A stretch of 64,000 bases of DNA from Synechococcus sp. KORDI-49 (GTDB taxonomy: Bacteria; Cyanobacteriota; Cyanobacteriia; PCC-6307; Cyanobiaceae): contig NZ_CP006270.1 in assembly GCF_000737575.1 (NCBI RefSeq), positions 2,359,163 to 2,423,162 of the forward strand. Reading direction: 5' to 3'. Made by a program: the position numbers and the translations under genes. The notes beneath the pieces are model-generated. The model was not told the DNA's origin, ran no database searches, and saw only the letters and a program-made list of their open reading frames with translations. Numbering within the stretch: the first letter of the stretch is position 1; each line of letters begins with the position of its first letter. Positions 45,739-54,361 of this stretch are shown piece by piece.

Positions 45739-47838
45739 TTACCAGCGCTTGAAGATATCGAGACCACTGCCTCGGATACCACGGACAATTCTTCGCCCCA
45801 GACCTGCACGATCACTCCAATTCCAAAGGCTCTTACCTTGGAGAACAAAGGCTTCTGTTGCACCTTCGTTGTTTGCCCCCTCCGTGGAGAGATTGAGTGT
45901 CCCCTCTGGGCAAATAGAACTGGCCCAGATGATGCCATTCATGCTCGCATTTTTTGGACGGACTCTTCCACTCTGCATGGAAAACCATGCAGCAGGTAAG
46001 CTATTCCCTTCAAACTTGAAATCGTTCTGAGGCTGATCGTTGTCACTACAGCCAAGAGCTGGCGATTTGTTTTCTGAAGTGATTACAAGATTTTGTGGTT
46101 TGTTATTGCAATCACTGCTGCTGGTGCTATCGACCCCACAAAGCCTTGCAGATCCCTTCAGACTGTATTGATAGTTGCTTAAATCTGACCTTCGGTCACC
46201 AGAAGCTAGATAAGGATGAATAACAACAGGTCGACCGACATTTTCAATATAAACTTCTGTGTTACTGAGGTTGAGATGCTCGATATAAAGATGGCATACA
46301 TTTGAATTTGTGTTCTCAGGGCAGATGTCCTCGCGGCTAATTTTAATGATATTCGGCTGCACCGTTGCGTCGCCGCTTTCGTTGTTCGCTGTCGCGACCC
46401 ATTGCCAATTGCTATCCGTCAAGTCGCAGTCTATTGCGTTTGCTTGAGTGCAATATCCAATTTCCTTGTTGTTCGTGTCTGGATTTAATCTCCACTGTTG
46501 AACTGTTCTACCTTTCCTGTCGTCTGAGCGCCTGATTTTTCGATTCCATCTCCAATTTTCCTCAATAGTATTGTTGGATGAAGCGCACTCTGTCACTTGA
46601 TTGATCACAGATTTTTTGCATACTCCAATTTCTATATACTCGTCTTTGATATTTCCGTTCCGCCAGTATGTCGTTGTTTTTCTAAAGGTTTTATGTTTAA
46701 ACGAACTGTTGTTTGCGTCTGACCCGCTTGGCTGTTGAGTGGTGAGATCTTTGAGCTCTTCAAGGTCGGGGATCTTTTGGTCATTGCTGTTTGGCCCAGT
46801 TCTTGTGCAAACGATTGATTGGACCGTATTGTTGTTGTCGTCTTTACAGGTTAATCTTTCTGCGCTGTCGTCAAAGCTCCATATCCTCTGTACCTTGAGA
46901 TTATTGATGGTAACTTGATCAGTGGTTTTGTCGCCACTGTAAATTGTTGAGTTCGGTATATATGTCACGGCTCCTCCATCAGTGCTGATATTGCGCAAAA
47001 TTGGCCAGACTGATTGCGCTTGTCCGATTTCGTTTGAGCTGATTCCTTTTGTGTCAGTGCATAGGGAGGTGTCATAGGATTGGACAAAGTGAGCTGCAAG
47101 ACCGGGTCCTAGAAGCCTGATTGGATTGCTCGCTGAGGAGTTGATTGTGTAGCCGGCAAGCACAGCCCAGTCTTCCGGTCGAGTAACCTTGGATTCAACT
47201 TGAAGGGATCGGGTTAGTCGTGCACGTGCTAAAACTGTTGAGTTTTCTGAGCCCTGGCTTTGCGTCGTCCTGACGACACGTCCTTCAACTTCAAAGATCG
47301 CCTTGCCGGCATTTTGTGTGTATTGGTTGAGGCGATACATGGTGCTGACGGTGCCCTTGGTGTCGTCTCTCAACGTGTTGCTTGAAGCATCGCCTCCAAG
47401 CGGATAGTAGGCTGAGCTTCGGGGCCATTGAGTGTCATCTCCGTTGGTATCATCAATCAAAGGAACGGTTCTGATAATCTGAGTGTCATGATCACTTCGA
47501 TTGGCGCAGAACTCACCTTTGGCGTAGATGTTTTCCCATGACCAAGACCCTGGCTGATTGTTGACTTCAAACAAGAACCCTCGATATTCTTCCGTGCTCC
47601 CTCTGTTGAGAGTGGCAAGAATTCTATTAAAGCCATTATTGGCAGCTGCTTCTGCCATTTGCTGATAACTCTCTGAAGCCGATAGCTTTCGAGCTGTCAA
47701 TTGTCTGATGAGCAACCCTGTGGCAGCTGTGATCAGCAGCGCTCCAGTGAGCAGTGCTATTAACATTGCCACGCCTTGTTCCTCAGGAGGGGCAACGATC
47801 CTCAGGGGCTGATGTGCGATTTTTTTGATTTGAGTCAT
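45739..47838 (-). CDS. PilX-like minor pilin with large head domain
   Basis: 699 aa. The N-terminus EEQG then VAMLIALLTGALLITAATG is PilX/GspK-like: the cleavable Gly is present, but the usual Glu5 is absent. A very large head (~650 residues) rich in Asn, Asp, Ser and Cys follows, much bigger than ordinary PilX (~200 aa). It starts 3 bp after the upstream pilin gene. Likely a pilus-tip or initiation component with an extra adhesive domain. Confidence 0.75.
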   Translation of the reverse strand: MTQIKKIAHQPLRIVAPPEEQGVAMLIALLTGALLITAATGLLIRQLTARKLSASESYQQMAEAAANNGFNRILATLNRGSTEEYRGFLFEVNNQPGSWSWENIYAKGEFCANRSDHDTQIIRTVPLIDDTNGDDTQWPRSSAYYPLGGDASSNTLRDDTKGTVSTMYRLNQYTQNAGKAIFEVEGRVVRTTQSQGSENSTVLARARLTRSLQVESKVTRPEDWAVLAGYTINSSASNPIRLLGPGLAAHFVQSYDTSLCTDTKGISSNEIGQAQSVWPILRNISTDGGAVTYIPNSTIYSGDKTTDQVTINNLKVQRIWSFDDSAERLTCKDDNNNTVQSIVCTRTGPNSNDQKIPDLEELKDLTTQQPSGSDANNSSFKHKTFRKTTTYWRNGNIKDEYIEIGVCKKSVINQVTECASSNNTIEENWRWNRKIRRSDDRKGRTVQQWRLNPDTNNKEIGYCTQANAIDCDLTDSNWQWVATANNESGDATVQPNIIKISREDICPENTNSNVCHLYIEHLNLSNTEVYIENVGRPVVIHPYLASGDRRSDLSNYQYSLKGSARLCGVDSTSSSDCNNKPQNLVITSENKSPALGCSDNDQPQNDFKFEGNSLPAAWFSMQSGRVRPKNASMNGIIWASSICPEGTLNLSTEGANNEGATEAFVLQGKSLWNWSDRAGLGRRIVRGIRGSGLDIFKRW

Positions 47839-47841
47839 GCC

Positions 47842-48384
47842 TTACGAGGAACTGGTTGTGATGCCTGGAGTCGTGGCGTTGCTCGTCCGGCATGTCAGGT
47901 CACCGGTGGCTGCCGCAGCTGCAAGTCCGTTGCGACCTCCGAGTCGGATGTCACTGGCTCCGTTGGAGAGGTCTATGCAGGAAATGACGTTGTATCTGCC
48001 TGCTGCTCCTGCTCCTGTCGGTGTTGCTGTGAATTCAAAATAATCACCGGTGCCGGAGCTGCGATTGATAGTGAAATCACGGTTTGGTGTTGAAATATTT
48101 GATGTAAGGTCGCCACTAGTTGCAGGCCCATTGGCTGTCATAACAGCACTGATCTCACTGAGATGTTCCCAGGTGGTTGGTGCCTCTCCAAATTCATCCT
48201 TATAGGTTGCGGCTGATACGGCGAGTTGCGAAAGTAGGCTGGCAGCGTCACTCTGCTTTGCACGGTGAAGATTGTTGAGTAACGGTGGTGTGGCAATCGA
48301 GGTCAGAGCACCCATAATGGCAACGGATATCAGCATCTCAGTTAACGTGAAACCTTGCTGATGTTTCGCTATCTTCTTGATCAC
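47842..48384 (-). CDS. Type IV pilin with Ser-rich C-terminus
   Basis: 180 aa; 11-residue leader MIKKIAKHQQG, then FTLTEMLISVAIMGALTSIA. The head has two Cys near the C-terminus (ISCID and LTCRTSN) and the protein ends TTSSS. First gene of the minus-strand pilin operon. The terminal serines are possible O-glycosylation sites for the ligase-like enzyme encoded divergently next door. Confidence 0.85.
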   Translation of the reverse strand: MIKKIAKHQQGFTLTEMLISVAIMGALTSIATPPLLNNLHRAKQSDAASLLSQLAVSAATYKDEFGEAPTTWEHLSEISAVMTANGPATSGDLTSNISTPNRDFTINRSSGTGDYFEFTATPTGAGAAGRYNVISCIDLSNGASDIRLGGRNGLAAAAATGDLTCRTSNATTPGITTSSS

Positions 48385-48571
48385 GCCCTTGACGCACGAG
48401 AATTAATACTTCAATTTTATTCAGTGGTTTTGCTTCTCGTCTTGGGAATGGATTGTTGTTAGCTGAGCCAGGCCTGAGGATTATCTGCTAATCCTGCTTT
48501 TGAGTCCATCTTTTGGGTAAAGGCGCCTCAGTGCCTCTTTGCTCAAAGGCTGGAAGTTGTCTTGTTCAGAG

Positions 48572-50107
48572 ATGTCCTTCAGAGTCTCCTGGCTACGTTG
48601 TAGCTGTCAGTGGATTGAGAAGGTGAGCAAACCGCGTCAAAGGTTATTGGTGTTTCCTGCTGTCGGGATTCGAGCTTCCAATCGCGTGCAGCGCTTTCAG
48701 GCCAAGGTCTCTGAGGTGTCTCGGAGCAACTGGGCTTTAGGGGTGTTTCTCTTCGCTCCCTTCCTTTCGATCATCTCAGCTCCTTTTGTCTTGATCGGGT
48801 TTGATCGCTTTGGCGTGCAGTGGCATGTGTTGCTGTTGAGCTGCCTGGTCTCGGGGGTCCTGGTCGTACCGCAGCCGGGGTTCGTGCCTTTTCTTCGGAA
48901 GCTGCTGGCCTTGCGTGCTGTTGCCTTTGCGGTGGCTGCATATCTGATCTGGCTTGTCTGCATGGGAGTCGTGCATGGCTTTGTGGCGCAGCTTGAAAGC
49001 CTGTCATCAGCCTTGATGCTGATTCTGATGTTGCCTGTTGCTGTTTACGCTGTTGCTGAGAATGAGCATCGCGATTGGTTGATCGGTGCTGCTGTTGTTG
49101 TGATGTCTGTGATTGTTGTGTTAGAAAATTCTTTTCTAACGTATTACCTGTTGAATGGTAAGGGTTTCAATTTGGTCTACCTCAACATGCTTGGCCCGCC
49201 GAAACTTTTTTTCAATGTGCGGGATGGAAACTTTTTGGCATTGGTTCAGTTTCAGGCGCTCATCTGCTGGATGCTCGCTTTTTTTCAGCGGGGTTGGCAT
49301 CAGTGGAATCAACGTTTCGGCCTTTTCTTGTTCAGCGTGGCCTCTTTTGTTGTTTTTTATAATGCTTGGCTGACAGCTGGGCGAGGCCTTCTGTTGTCGT
49401 TAGGCCTTTCTTTGCTGTTGTTGGCAACGTTCGCTTATCGCCGTGAAGATCAACTCCTGGGCCAGCTGACATTGGCTTCATTCCTAACTAATGGTCTGGC
49501 CTGGTTGACCAATCATGGCTTGCGTCTAGCGATTGCTTCTCAGTCTCTTTCTGGTCGTGCAGGCGATGCGGCCTTGATTGAAAGGGCCGATGGTGGCAGG
49601 TTTGAGATCTGGGGAACTTGGTTGAATTCAGGGCTTACGCAGTCTCTATTCTGGGGGCATGGGCTTGGCTATTTGCCAGAGACCGGCACCAGCGGAAACC
49701 ACACGCCTCACAATCTTCTGATTCAGTTGGTGGCTGATGCGGGCTTGTCCGGTGTGGTGATGGCTGCCTTGATCTCGATGTCTGCAATCCTTGTGTGGCG
49801 AAAGGTAAGGACCGAGTTGTTGCTCTTGATGGCAATACCTACGTTGCCAGTCTTGTGCTACTTGCAGTTTGGTTCAGTTTTGTTTTGGCCTGCAGGTGTG
49901 TGGTCCTTCTTTGTCTTGATCTTGTGCGTTTTGGTTTTGATCTGCTTGCAGGAGGATCTTCCTTTGGGTAGTTTCGATGGTGCTGATCAGGCTGAGTCTC
50001 CTTCTTCACTTGTCAGCAGCCGAGCAACAGTCTTTGGCTGTTTGCTTGTTCTGTGCATGCTGGTGACAGTGTTGAGCGGTGCAAAATATCTGTTCTTTGA
50101 TTTGTAG
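48572..50107 (+). CDS. O-antigen-ligase/Wzy-like membrane glycosyltransferase (possible pilin glycosylase)
   Basis: About 511 aa with some 12 membrane helices. Wzy_C features are the periplasmic-loop motifs LTAGRGLLLSLGL, RFEIWGTWLNSG and the late histidine block NHTPHNLLIQLVADAGLSG. Such enzymes join lipid-linked glycans to lipid A, other glycans, or pilin Ser/Thr (PilO/TfpO, PglL). Between two pilin genes, pilin O-glycosylation is the best guess. The start is taken at ATG 48572; a TTG at 48539 is also possible. AT-richer than the genome average. Confidence 0.75.
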   Translation: MSFRVSWLRCSCQWIEKVSKPRQRLLVFPAVGIRASNRVQRFQAKVSEVSRSNWALGVFLFAPFLSIISAPFVLIGFDRFGVQWHVLLLSCLVSGVLVVPQPGFVPFLRKLLALRAVAFAVAAYLIWLVCMGVVHGFVAQLESLSSALMLILMLPVAVYAVAENEHRDWLIGAAVVVMSVIVVLENSFLTYYLLNGKGFNLVYLNMLGPPKLFFNVRDGNFLALVQFQALICWMLAFFQRGWHQWNQRFGLFLFSVASFVVFYNAWLTAGRGLLLSLGLSLLLLATFAYRREDQLLGQLTLASFLTNGLAWLTNHGLRLAIASQSLSGRAGDAALIERADGGRFEIWGTWLNSGLTQSLFWGHGLGYLPETGTSGNHTPHNLLIQLVADAGLSGVVMAALISMSAILVWRKVRTELLLLMAIPTLPVLCYLQFGSVLFWPAGVWSFFVLILCVLVLICLQEDLPLGSFDGADQAESPSSLVSSRATVFGCLLVLCMLVTVLSGAKYLFFDL

Positions 50108-50125
50108 TGGCTATTTTGGCGCGAG

Positions 50126-50148
50126 AAAAGCCCCCTTGGTGGGGGCTT
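50126..50148 (-). terminator. Intrinsic terminator of the major-type pilin gene
   Basis: AAGCCCCC (50128-50135) and GGGGGCTT (50141-50148) form an 8-bp stem with a 5-nt loop. On the minus strand it is followed by TTTTCTCG. It lies 18 bp behind the pilin stop and 20 bp behind the stop of the convergent ligase gene, so it may serve both. Confidence 0.75.
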
Positions 50149-50166
50149 GTGTAAGGTTTCTTTGAA

Positions 50167-50619
50167 TCAGCTTGATGAAACAAGAGTGATGGAGCCATCA
50201 CTTCCCAGTGTTGCAACGGCAGCGGATGCGCGTGGTTTATATGAATCACCGTCCGGGTCGCCATCCGTCGCGGTAAAATCGACAGATACAGTGCCTGCTT
50301 GGGGGCAATCAGTTTGGTCGTTTGAATCTTTTACTTTGATTGTGATGCTGTCAGAAGAAGGCGCATTATAGGAACCTTGATCATTGGTGACTTGAAGAGC
50401 GGCACATGATTTTGCGGCCGCCATCGCAGAAGCGTTCAAGCTGCTGATCACACCTTTTTTCTGTTGATTGAGGAAGGCAGGAAGTGCCACGCTGGATAGG
50501 ATTCCAAGGATGATGACGACAATCAGCAGCTCCACAAGGGTGAAGCCTTTTTCAAGCTTGTTGCGGGCTTTCTTGCGCTTGAGCAGAGCGAGTTGCAGTG
50601 TGCTGTTCAAGGTGGTCAT
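50167..50619 (-). CDS. pilA: Major-type type IV pilin
   Basis: 150 aa; long basic leader of 25 residues ending KLEKG, then the canonical helix FTLVELLIVVIILGILSSVA with Glu5. The compact head has two cysteines, one after the helix (KSCAAL) and one in QTDCPQAG. It ends LVSSS. Monocistronic, with its own terminator, and divergent from a sensor kinase. Size and textbook N-terminus suggest the main fibre subunit. The C-terminal serines may be glycosylated. Confidence 0.88.
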   Translation of the reverse strand: MTTLNSTLQLALLKRKKARNKLEKGFTLVELLIVVIILGILSSVALPAFLNQQKKGVISSLNASAMAAAKSCAALQVTNDQGSYNAPSSDSITIKVKDSNDQTDCPQAGTVSVDFTATDGDPDGDSYKPRASAAVATLGSDGSITLVSSS

Positions 50620-50732
50620 GAGATTTGGTGAGATGTTTTTTGCACGTTTCGTGCTGACCTCTTCACCATGCCCGCGGCGGATGGTCGTTTCTGGGTGGAG
50701 CCGCTAAAGCTTCCCTAAGAGGCCTCTTAGGT

Positions 50733-52058
50733 TTGTTCTCAGACAGTTCTGCGTTTCGCCCACTGCCTTCGTTGCGGGTGTGGTTGCAATCCACCTCTCT
50801 GCTGGCGGTGGTGGCGGGCTACAGCCTCTTGTTTGTGGTGAGCAGCAATCTGCGTCAGGAGCGGCGGCTGCAGGCCCATCAGCAACAAGCCAATGCGTTG
50901 ATTGAACAACAGCGTCTGATTTCTTCTACAGAGACTGAACTCTCTGGCCTCGGTCTTCAGCTGACGCTGCTGGACAGCGGCACGGAGTCGGCTCCTCAGC
51001 TGCAGTTGGATGCGGACGGTTCCGCTTGGATGGTCAGTCGTCAGTGGCTCAATAGGCCCGGTCGTTCTCCTCTGGTGGAGGTGCGCCAGAACATCACAGA
51101 GCAGTGGCGTCAGGATCGCACCGATCAGTTGCTGTTGGTGGCGGCGGCCGGTGGATCGATGTTGTTCACGGCCCTGCTGCTGCGGCTGGTGTTGCAGCGG
51201 GGCTTGATGGTTCCTCTTGCTGCACTGCGCGAACAACTCAACCGGCTGGAGGCGGATTCGTTGAATCAAGCGCCGTTGGCGTTGAACCGCCAACCCCGCG
51301 AACTGCAGCCGATTGCCGAAGCCTTCCATGATTTGCAGTCACGCCTGGCCAAGGCCTGGGAGCAGGAGCGCTTCTTTGTGGATGGGGTGGCCCATGAACT
51401 GCGCACGCCGATCAGTGTGATCTCTGGCCATGCCCAGCAGTTGAGTGAGCAGCCCTTGCCGTCCACTCTGCAGCCGCCGGTCGCCCTGATCGAAGCAGAA
51501 GCCCGGCGTATGGGGCAGTTGTTGCGCGTTTTGCTGGAACTGGCGCGCAACGACAGCGGTCGTCTCAGCCTGGCGATGCAACAGCTCGACCCGGAGGATC
51601 TGCTGCTGGTGGCCTATGAGCGTCTGCTGCCGTTGGCGCCGGATCGTTTACAGCTGGCGGCTCCTTCACCAACGGCGCTGATGCCGATTGATGCCGACCC
51701 CGATCGTCTGCAGCAATGTCTGGCGGCCTTGGTAGAGAACGCCATCGCCTACGCCTCAGGCCCAATTCAGTTGTTCGTCACCGCGGAGCCTGAGCGGATC
51801 GTGCTGCATGTTCAGGATCAGGGGGCTGGAATCTCTGATCAGGAGAAAGCCAAGGTGCTGGAGCGCTTCACCCGCGGCAGCACCGCCACGGGCACCCGCG
51901 GCAGTGGCCTGGGGTTGTCGCTGGTGCAGCAGTTGATCAGCCTGATGGGAGCCGATCTGGTGATTGCTGATGCGCCTGGTGGTGGCGCTGATGTGCAGCT
52001 TCGGTTTCAGCGGCTGGAGACGACAGCCGGAACAGCCATCGCCGCGGGCTCGTCGTAG
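50733..52058 (+). CDS. Two-component sensor histidine kinase
   Basis: About 441 aa (TTG start; an in-frame GTG at 50778 is an alternative). Two membrane helices bracket a ~100-residue sensor domain. A HAMP-like linker, the H-box FFVDGVAHELRTPISVISG (His221) and an HATPase with N-box ALVENAIAYA and G-boxes DQGAGI and GSGLGLSLVQ follow. It faces the OmpR-type regulator gene at 52.2 kb and is a plausible partner for it. Neighbouring pilin genes on both sides are candidate targets. Confidence 0.9.
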   Translation: MFSDSSAFRPLPSLRVWLQSTSLLAVVAGYSLLFVVSSNLRQERRLQAHQQQANALIEQQRLISSTETELSGLGLQLTLLDSGTESAPQLQLDADGSAWMVSRQWLNRPGRSPLVEVRQNITEQWRQDRTDQLLLVAAAGGSMLFTALLLRLVLQRGLMVPLAALREQLNRLEADSLNQAPLALNRQPRELQPIAEAFHDLQSRLAKAWEQERFFVDGVAHELRTPISVISGHAQQLSEQPLPSTLQPPVALIEAEARRMGQLLRVLLELARNDSGRLSLAMQQLDPEDLLLVAYERLLPLAPDRLQLAAPSPTALMPIDADPDRLQQCLAALVENAIAYASGPIQLFVTAEPERIVLHVQDQGAGISDQEKAKVLERFTRGSTATGTRGSGLGLSLVQQLISLMGADLVIADAPGGGADVQLRFQRLETTAGTAIAAGSS

Positions 52059-52171
52059 GGGGGCAGTACCGCCACGGTGAACAACACCACGGCCGGCAGC
52101 ACCACACCCAGAAGCATGGAGGGGATCAGATCGCGCATCGCGCTGGTTGGTCTTGTTTCACCCTTAGCCAT
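52007..52171 (-). CDS. Possible 54-aa single-helix membrane protein
   Basis: Reads MAKGETRPTSAMRDLIPS, then a hydrophobic helix (MLLGVVLPAVVLFTVAVL) and a short tail. The last 17 codons and the stop are antisense to the end of the kinase gene. No strong ribosome-binding site. The composition is protein-like, but evidence is thin. Confidence 0.4.
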   Translation of the reverse strand: MAKGETRPTSAMRDLIPSMLLGVVLPAVVLFTVAVLPPYDEPAAMAVPAVVSSR

Positions 52172-52227
52172 CGTCTACCCCGATGGCTGGTGGATCGGCT
52201 TGGATGTCGATGAGGATTCGCTGATGA

Positions 52228-52950
52228 TCAGACGTTGGCGTCGCCGTTTCGCGCCATGAAGCCAACGCCACGGACGGTGTGCAGCAGCTGCGGCTGGCCC
52301 GGTTCTTCGATCTTGCGGCGCAGGTAGCCCATGTACACATCCAGGGTGTTGGGGTCGCCCACGAAGGGGCTGCCCCAAACCCCCTCGAGGATCGCCTGGC
52401 GGCTGTGCACGCACTCCGGCTCCTGCACCAGGAAGCAGAGCAGCTCGAACTCCCGCTGCGACAGGCTCACCTCCCGATCACCGCGGCACACGCTGCGGCT
52501 GAACAGATCGATGCTCAGATCTCCGAGGGTCAGATCGGCCGGCCGGCGTGCATCGGCCTCATAGCGGCGCCGGCGCAGCTGGGCGCGCACCCTGGCGTTC
52601 AACTCCTGCAGCTCGAACGGTTTGGTGAGGTAGTCATCAGCGCCGGCATCCAGCGCCGCGATCCGCTCCTCCAGGGAATCGCGGGCGGTGAGCATCAGCA
52701 CCGGGGTGTTCAGCGCCGTGCGACGCATCCGCCGCAGCACCTCCACCCCTTCCAGATCCGGCAGGGTCCAGTCCAGCAGCACCAGTTCGAACTCCCGCTG
52801 GCGCAGATGCAGCAGCGCCTGCTGCCCGTCGGCGGCTGGTGTGCACTGGTGCCCCGCCTGCTGCAGCGTGTCGATCAGAAGCTTCAGCAGCTCCGGATCG
52901 TCATCGACGATCAGCAACCGATCGGGTTGGTCGTTCAGGGGAGCCGCCAT
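52228..52950 (-). CDS. OmpR-family response regulator
   Basis: 240 aa. Receiver domain with acidic pocket VDDDPE, phospho-acceptor Asp60 (LVLLDWTLPDLEG) and Lys in LTKPFEL. The C-terminal winged-helix DNA-binding domain ends in VYMGYLRRKIEE and LLHTVRGVGFMA. The start is at ATG 52950; a much longer frame to 53373 runs over the opposing gene and is not real. Divergent from the second pseudopilin operon with 60 bp between, so it may control it. Confidence 0.94.
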   Translation of the reverse strand: MAAPLNDQPDRLLIVDDDPELLKLLIDTLQQAGHQCTPAADGQQALLHLRQREFELVLLDWTLPDLEGVEVLRRMRRTALNTPVLMLTARDSLEERIAALDAGADDYLTKPFELQELNARVRAQLRRRRYEADARRPADLTLGDLSIDLFSRSVCRGDREVSLSQREFELLCFLVQEPECVHSRQAILEGVWGSPFVGDPNTLDVYMGYLRRKIEEPGQPQLLHTVRGVGFMARNGDANV

Positions 52951-53010
52951 GGCGCGCAGGGTAGAGCTGCCACCGGGGAATGCTCTGAGCCGTTGACGTT
53001 CACCGCTGCC

Positions 53011-53469
53011 ATGGCGCTGCCCACGCTTCTCCGTTCTGCTCGCCCACCCTGTTGCCGTGGCTTTGTGCTGCCGTTGGCCCTCAGCGGCTCCGCCCTGCTG
53101 CTGCTCTCCAGCCTGTCGCTGCAGACCCTGGCGATGCACCAGCTGCAGCGCAGCCGCCACCGCCTCGAGCGGGTCTCCCGCGCTGATGCTTTCCTCTCGG
53201 CTGCCATGCAGTTCGCCCAGCGCAGCGGCGCCGCCCAGGCCTGCCTGTTGCCGTGGCCCTCCCAGAAGTGGAATCAGCCGTTGCTCTGCCCCGGCGCGGA
53301 TCCTCGGCTGTTGCAGGCCGGCAGCGCTGAGGGGCTGCAGTGGAGCCTGGAGGCCTGGCAGCCCCAGGGCCATCGCGGCCAGCTCACCCTGCGCCTGCCG
53401 CAGCGGGGTGTCGCAACGGTCCCGTTGGCGATCACGGCAGCAGGCGCGCAGCTGCAGGAGGCCGTCTGA
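53011..53469 (+). CDS. Pseudopilin (PilX-like)
   Basis: 152 aa; short leader ending CCRG, then FVLPLALSGSALLLLSSLSL without Glu5, as in PilX/GspK-type proteins. Helix followed by QRSRHRLERVSRADAFLSAA. First gene of a tight four-gene plus-strand pseudopilin operon (stop and start overlap by one base). GC-rich, unlike the pilin island 3 kb away. Confidence 0.75.
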   Translation: MALPTLLRSARPPCCRGFVLPLALSGSALLLLSSLSLQTLAMHQLQRSRHRLERVSRADAFLSAAMQFAQRSGAAQACLLPWPSQKWNQPLLCPGADPRLLQAGSAEGLQWSLEAWQPQGHRGQLTLRLPQRGVATVPLAITAAGAQLQEAV

Positions 53470-53864
53470 TGACCCTCAGCGAAGTGCTTGTGTCTGCGGT
53501 GATCCTGGCGATCAGCACCCAAACCTCCCTGCACAGCTGGTCGCGGATCACGGCCACCTCGCAACGCCAGACCGCTTTGCAGCGGGCCCTGCTGCAGGCC
53601 GATCAGCAGCTGCTGGCGGCGCGCCGGTTGCTGCGCCGCAGCCCTGCGGCTGGCTGTGCACTCTCACCGGAACATCTCGACCAGCAGCTCGCTCCATTGC
53701 TGCCGCAGACCCCGGGGCTTCAGCGCAGCTGGCAGCAGGATCCGCTCGCCGGGGGCCTCTGGCTGCGGGTGGCTGTGGAGGCCGGCGCTGATCAACCCCC
53801 GCTGCAGCGGCGTCTGTTGCTCACCGCCGCCGGGCTGGGTCTCTGTTCGCCGGCGCAGGCATGA
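53469..53864 (+). CDS. Pseudopilin lacking a prepilin leader
   Basis: 131 aa. The N-terminus MTLSEVLVSAVILAIS looks like a mature pilin helix with Glu at position 5 counting the initiator Met as residue 1. No leader or cleavable Gly precedes it. An upstream in-frame extension reads GRL before the Met and does not restore a Gly at -1. TGATG overlap with the previous gene; ATGA overlap with the next. Presumed minor pseudopilin, PilV-like in order. Confidence 0.7.
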   Translation: MTLSEVLVSAVILAISTQTSLHSWSRITATSQRQTALQRALLQADQQLLAARRLLRRSPAAGCALSPEHLDQQLAPLLPQTPGLQRSWQQDPLAGGLWLRVAVEAGADQPPLQRRLLLTAAGLGLCSPAQA

Positions 53865-54361
53865 ATCGAGGCTTCACGCTGGTGGAACTGCTGGTGACCA
53901 TTGCGGTGCTGGGCCTGCTGGCGGGCACGGCCGTGGCGGGATCCGGCCGCGATCAGGCCCATCTGGAGCTCGAGGTGGCCCTGCGGCGGCTGCGGATCGG
54001 CTTGGATCGGGGCCGTTTGGCGGCGGAGCGGCAGCAGCAGCCCTGCGGGCTCCAGCTCAGTGCCCGCGGTTGGCAGGCGCCTTCAGATGCCGCGCTTCCA
54101 GCCTGCCCAGCGGTCACCCCTCTTGCCGAGACCGGAGCGTCCGCCATCAGCCTGCACAGCAACCTGCCGCCCCTGGTGCGTTTCACCGCCAATGGCCTGC
54201 TGCTCGATGGCGGCGTGGTGGTGCTGGCCCATCCCCGCCTGCCGCAGCGCCCCTGCCTGGTGATCGGGCTGCCGCTCGGCATCACCCGCAGCGGCACCTA
54301 TCAGGCGCCGATTGAGGAGCGTCTGAGTGCGACCCATTGCCGCCCGGACGATGCGGCCTGA
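53861..54361 (+). CDS. Pseudopilin (FimT/GspH-like)
   Basis: 166 aa; minimal leader MNRG then FTLVELLVTIAVLGLLAGTA. The head begins QAHLELEVALRRLRIGLDRG and contains RGRLAAERQQQPCGLQLS, typical of FimT/GspH proteins that prime pilus or pseudopilus assembly or bind DNA. Coupled to both neighbours by overlap. Confidence 0.82.
   Translation: MNRGFTLVELLVTIAVLGLLAGTAVAGSGRDQAHLELEVALRRLRIGLDRGRLAAERQQQPCGLQLSARGWQAPSDAALPACPAVTPLAETGASAISLHSNLPPLVRFTANGLLLDGGVVVLAHPRLPQRPCLVIGLPLGITRSGTYQAPIEERLSATHCRPDDAA

Noticed and set aside
45609-45938. 109-codon minus-strand ORF at the 3' end of the PilX-like gene
   Set aside because: Overlaps the PilX-like gene in another frame on the same strand; no family features and no separate start signal.
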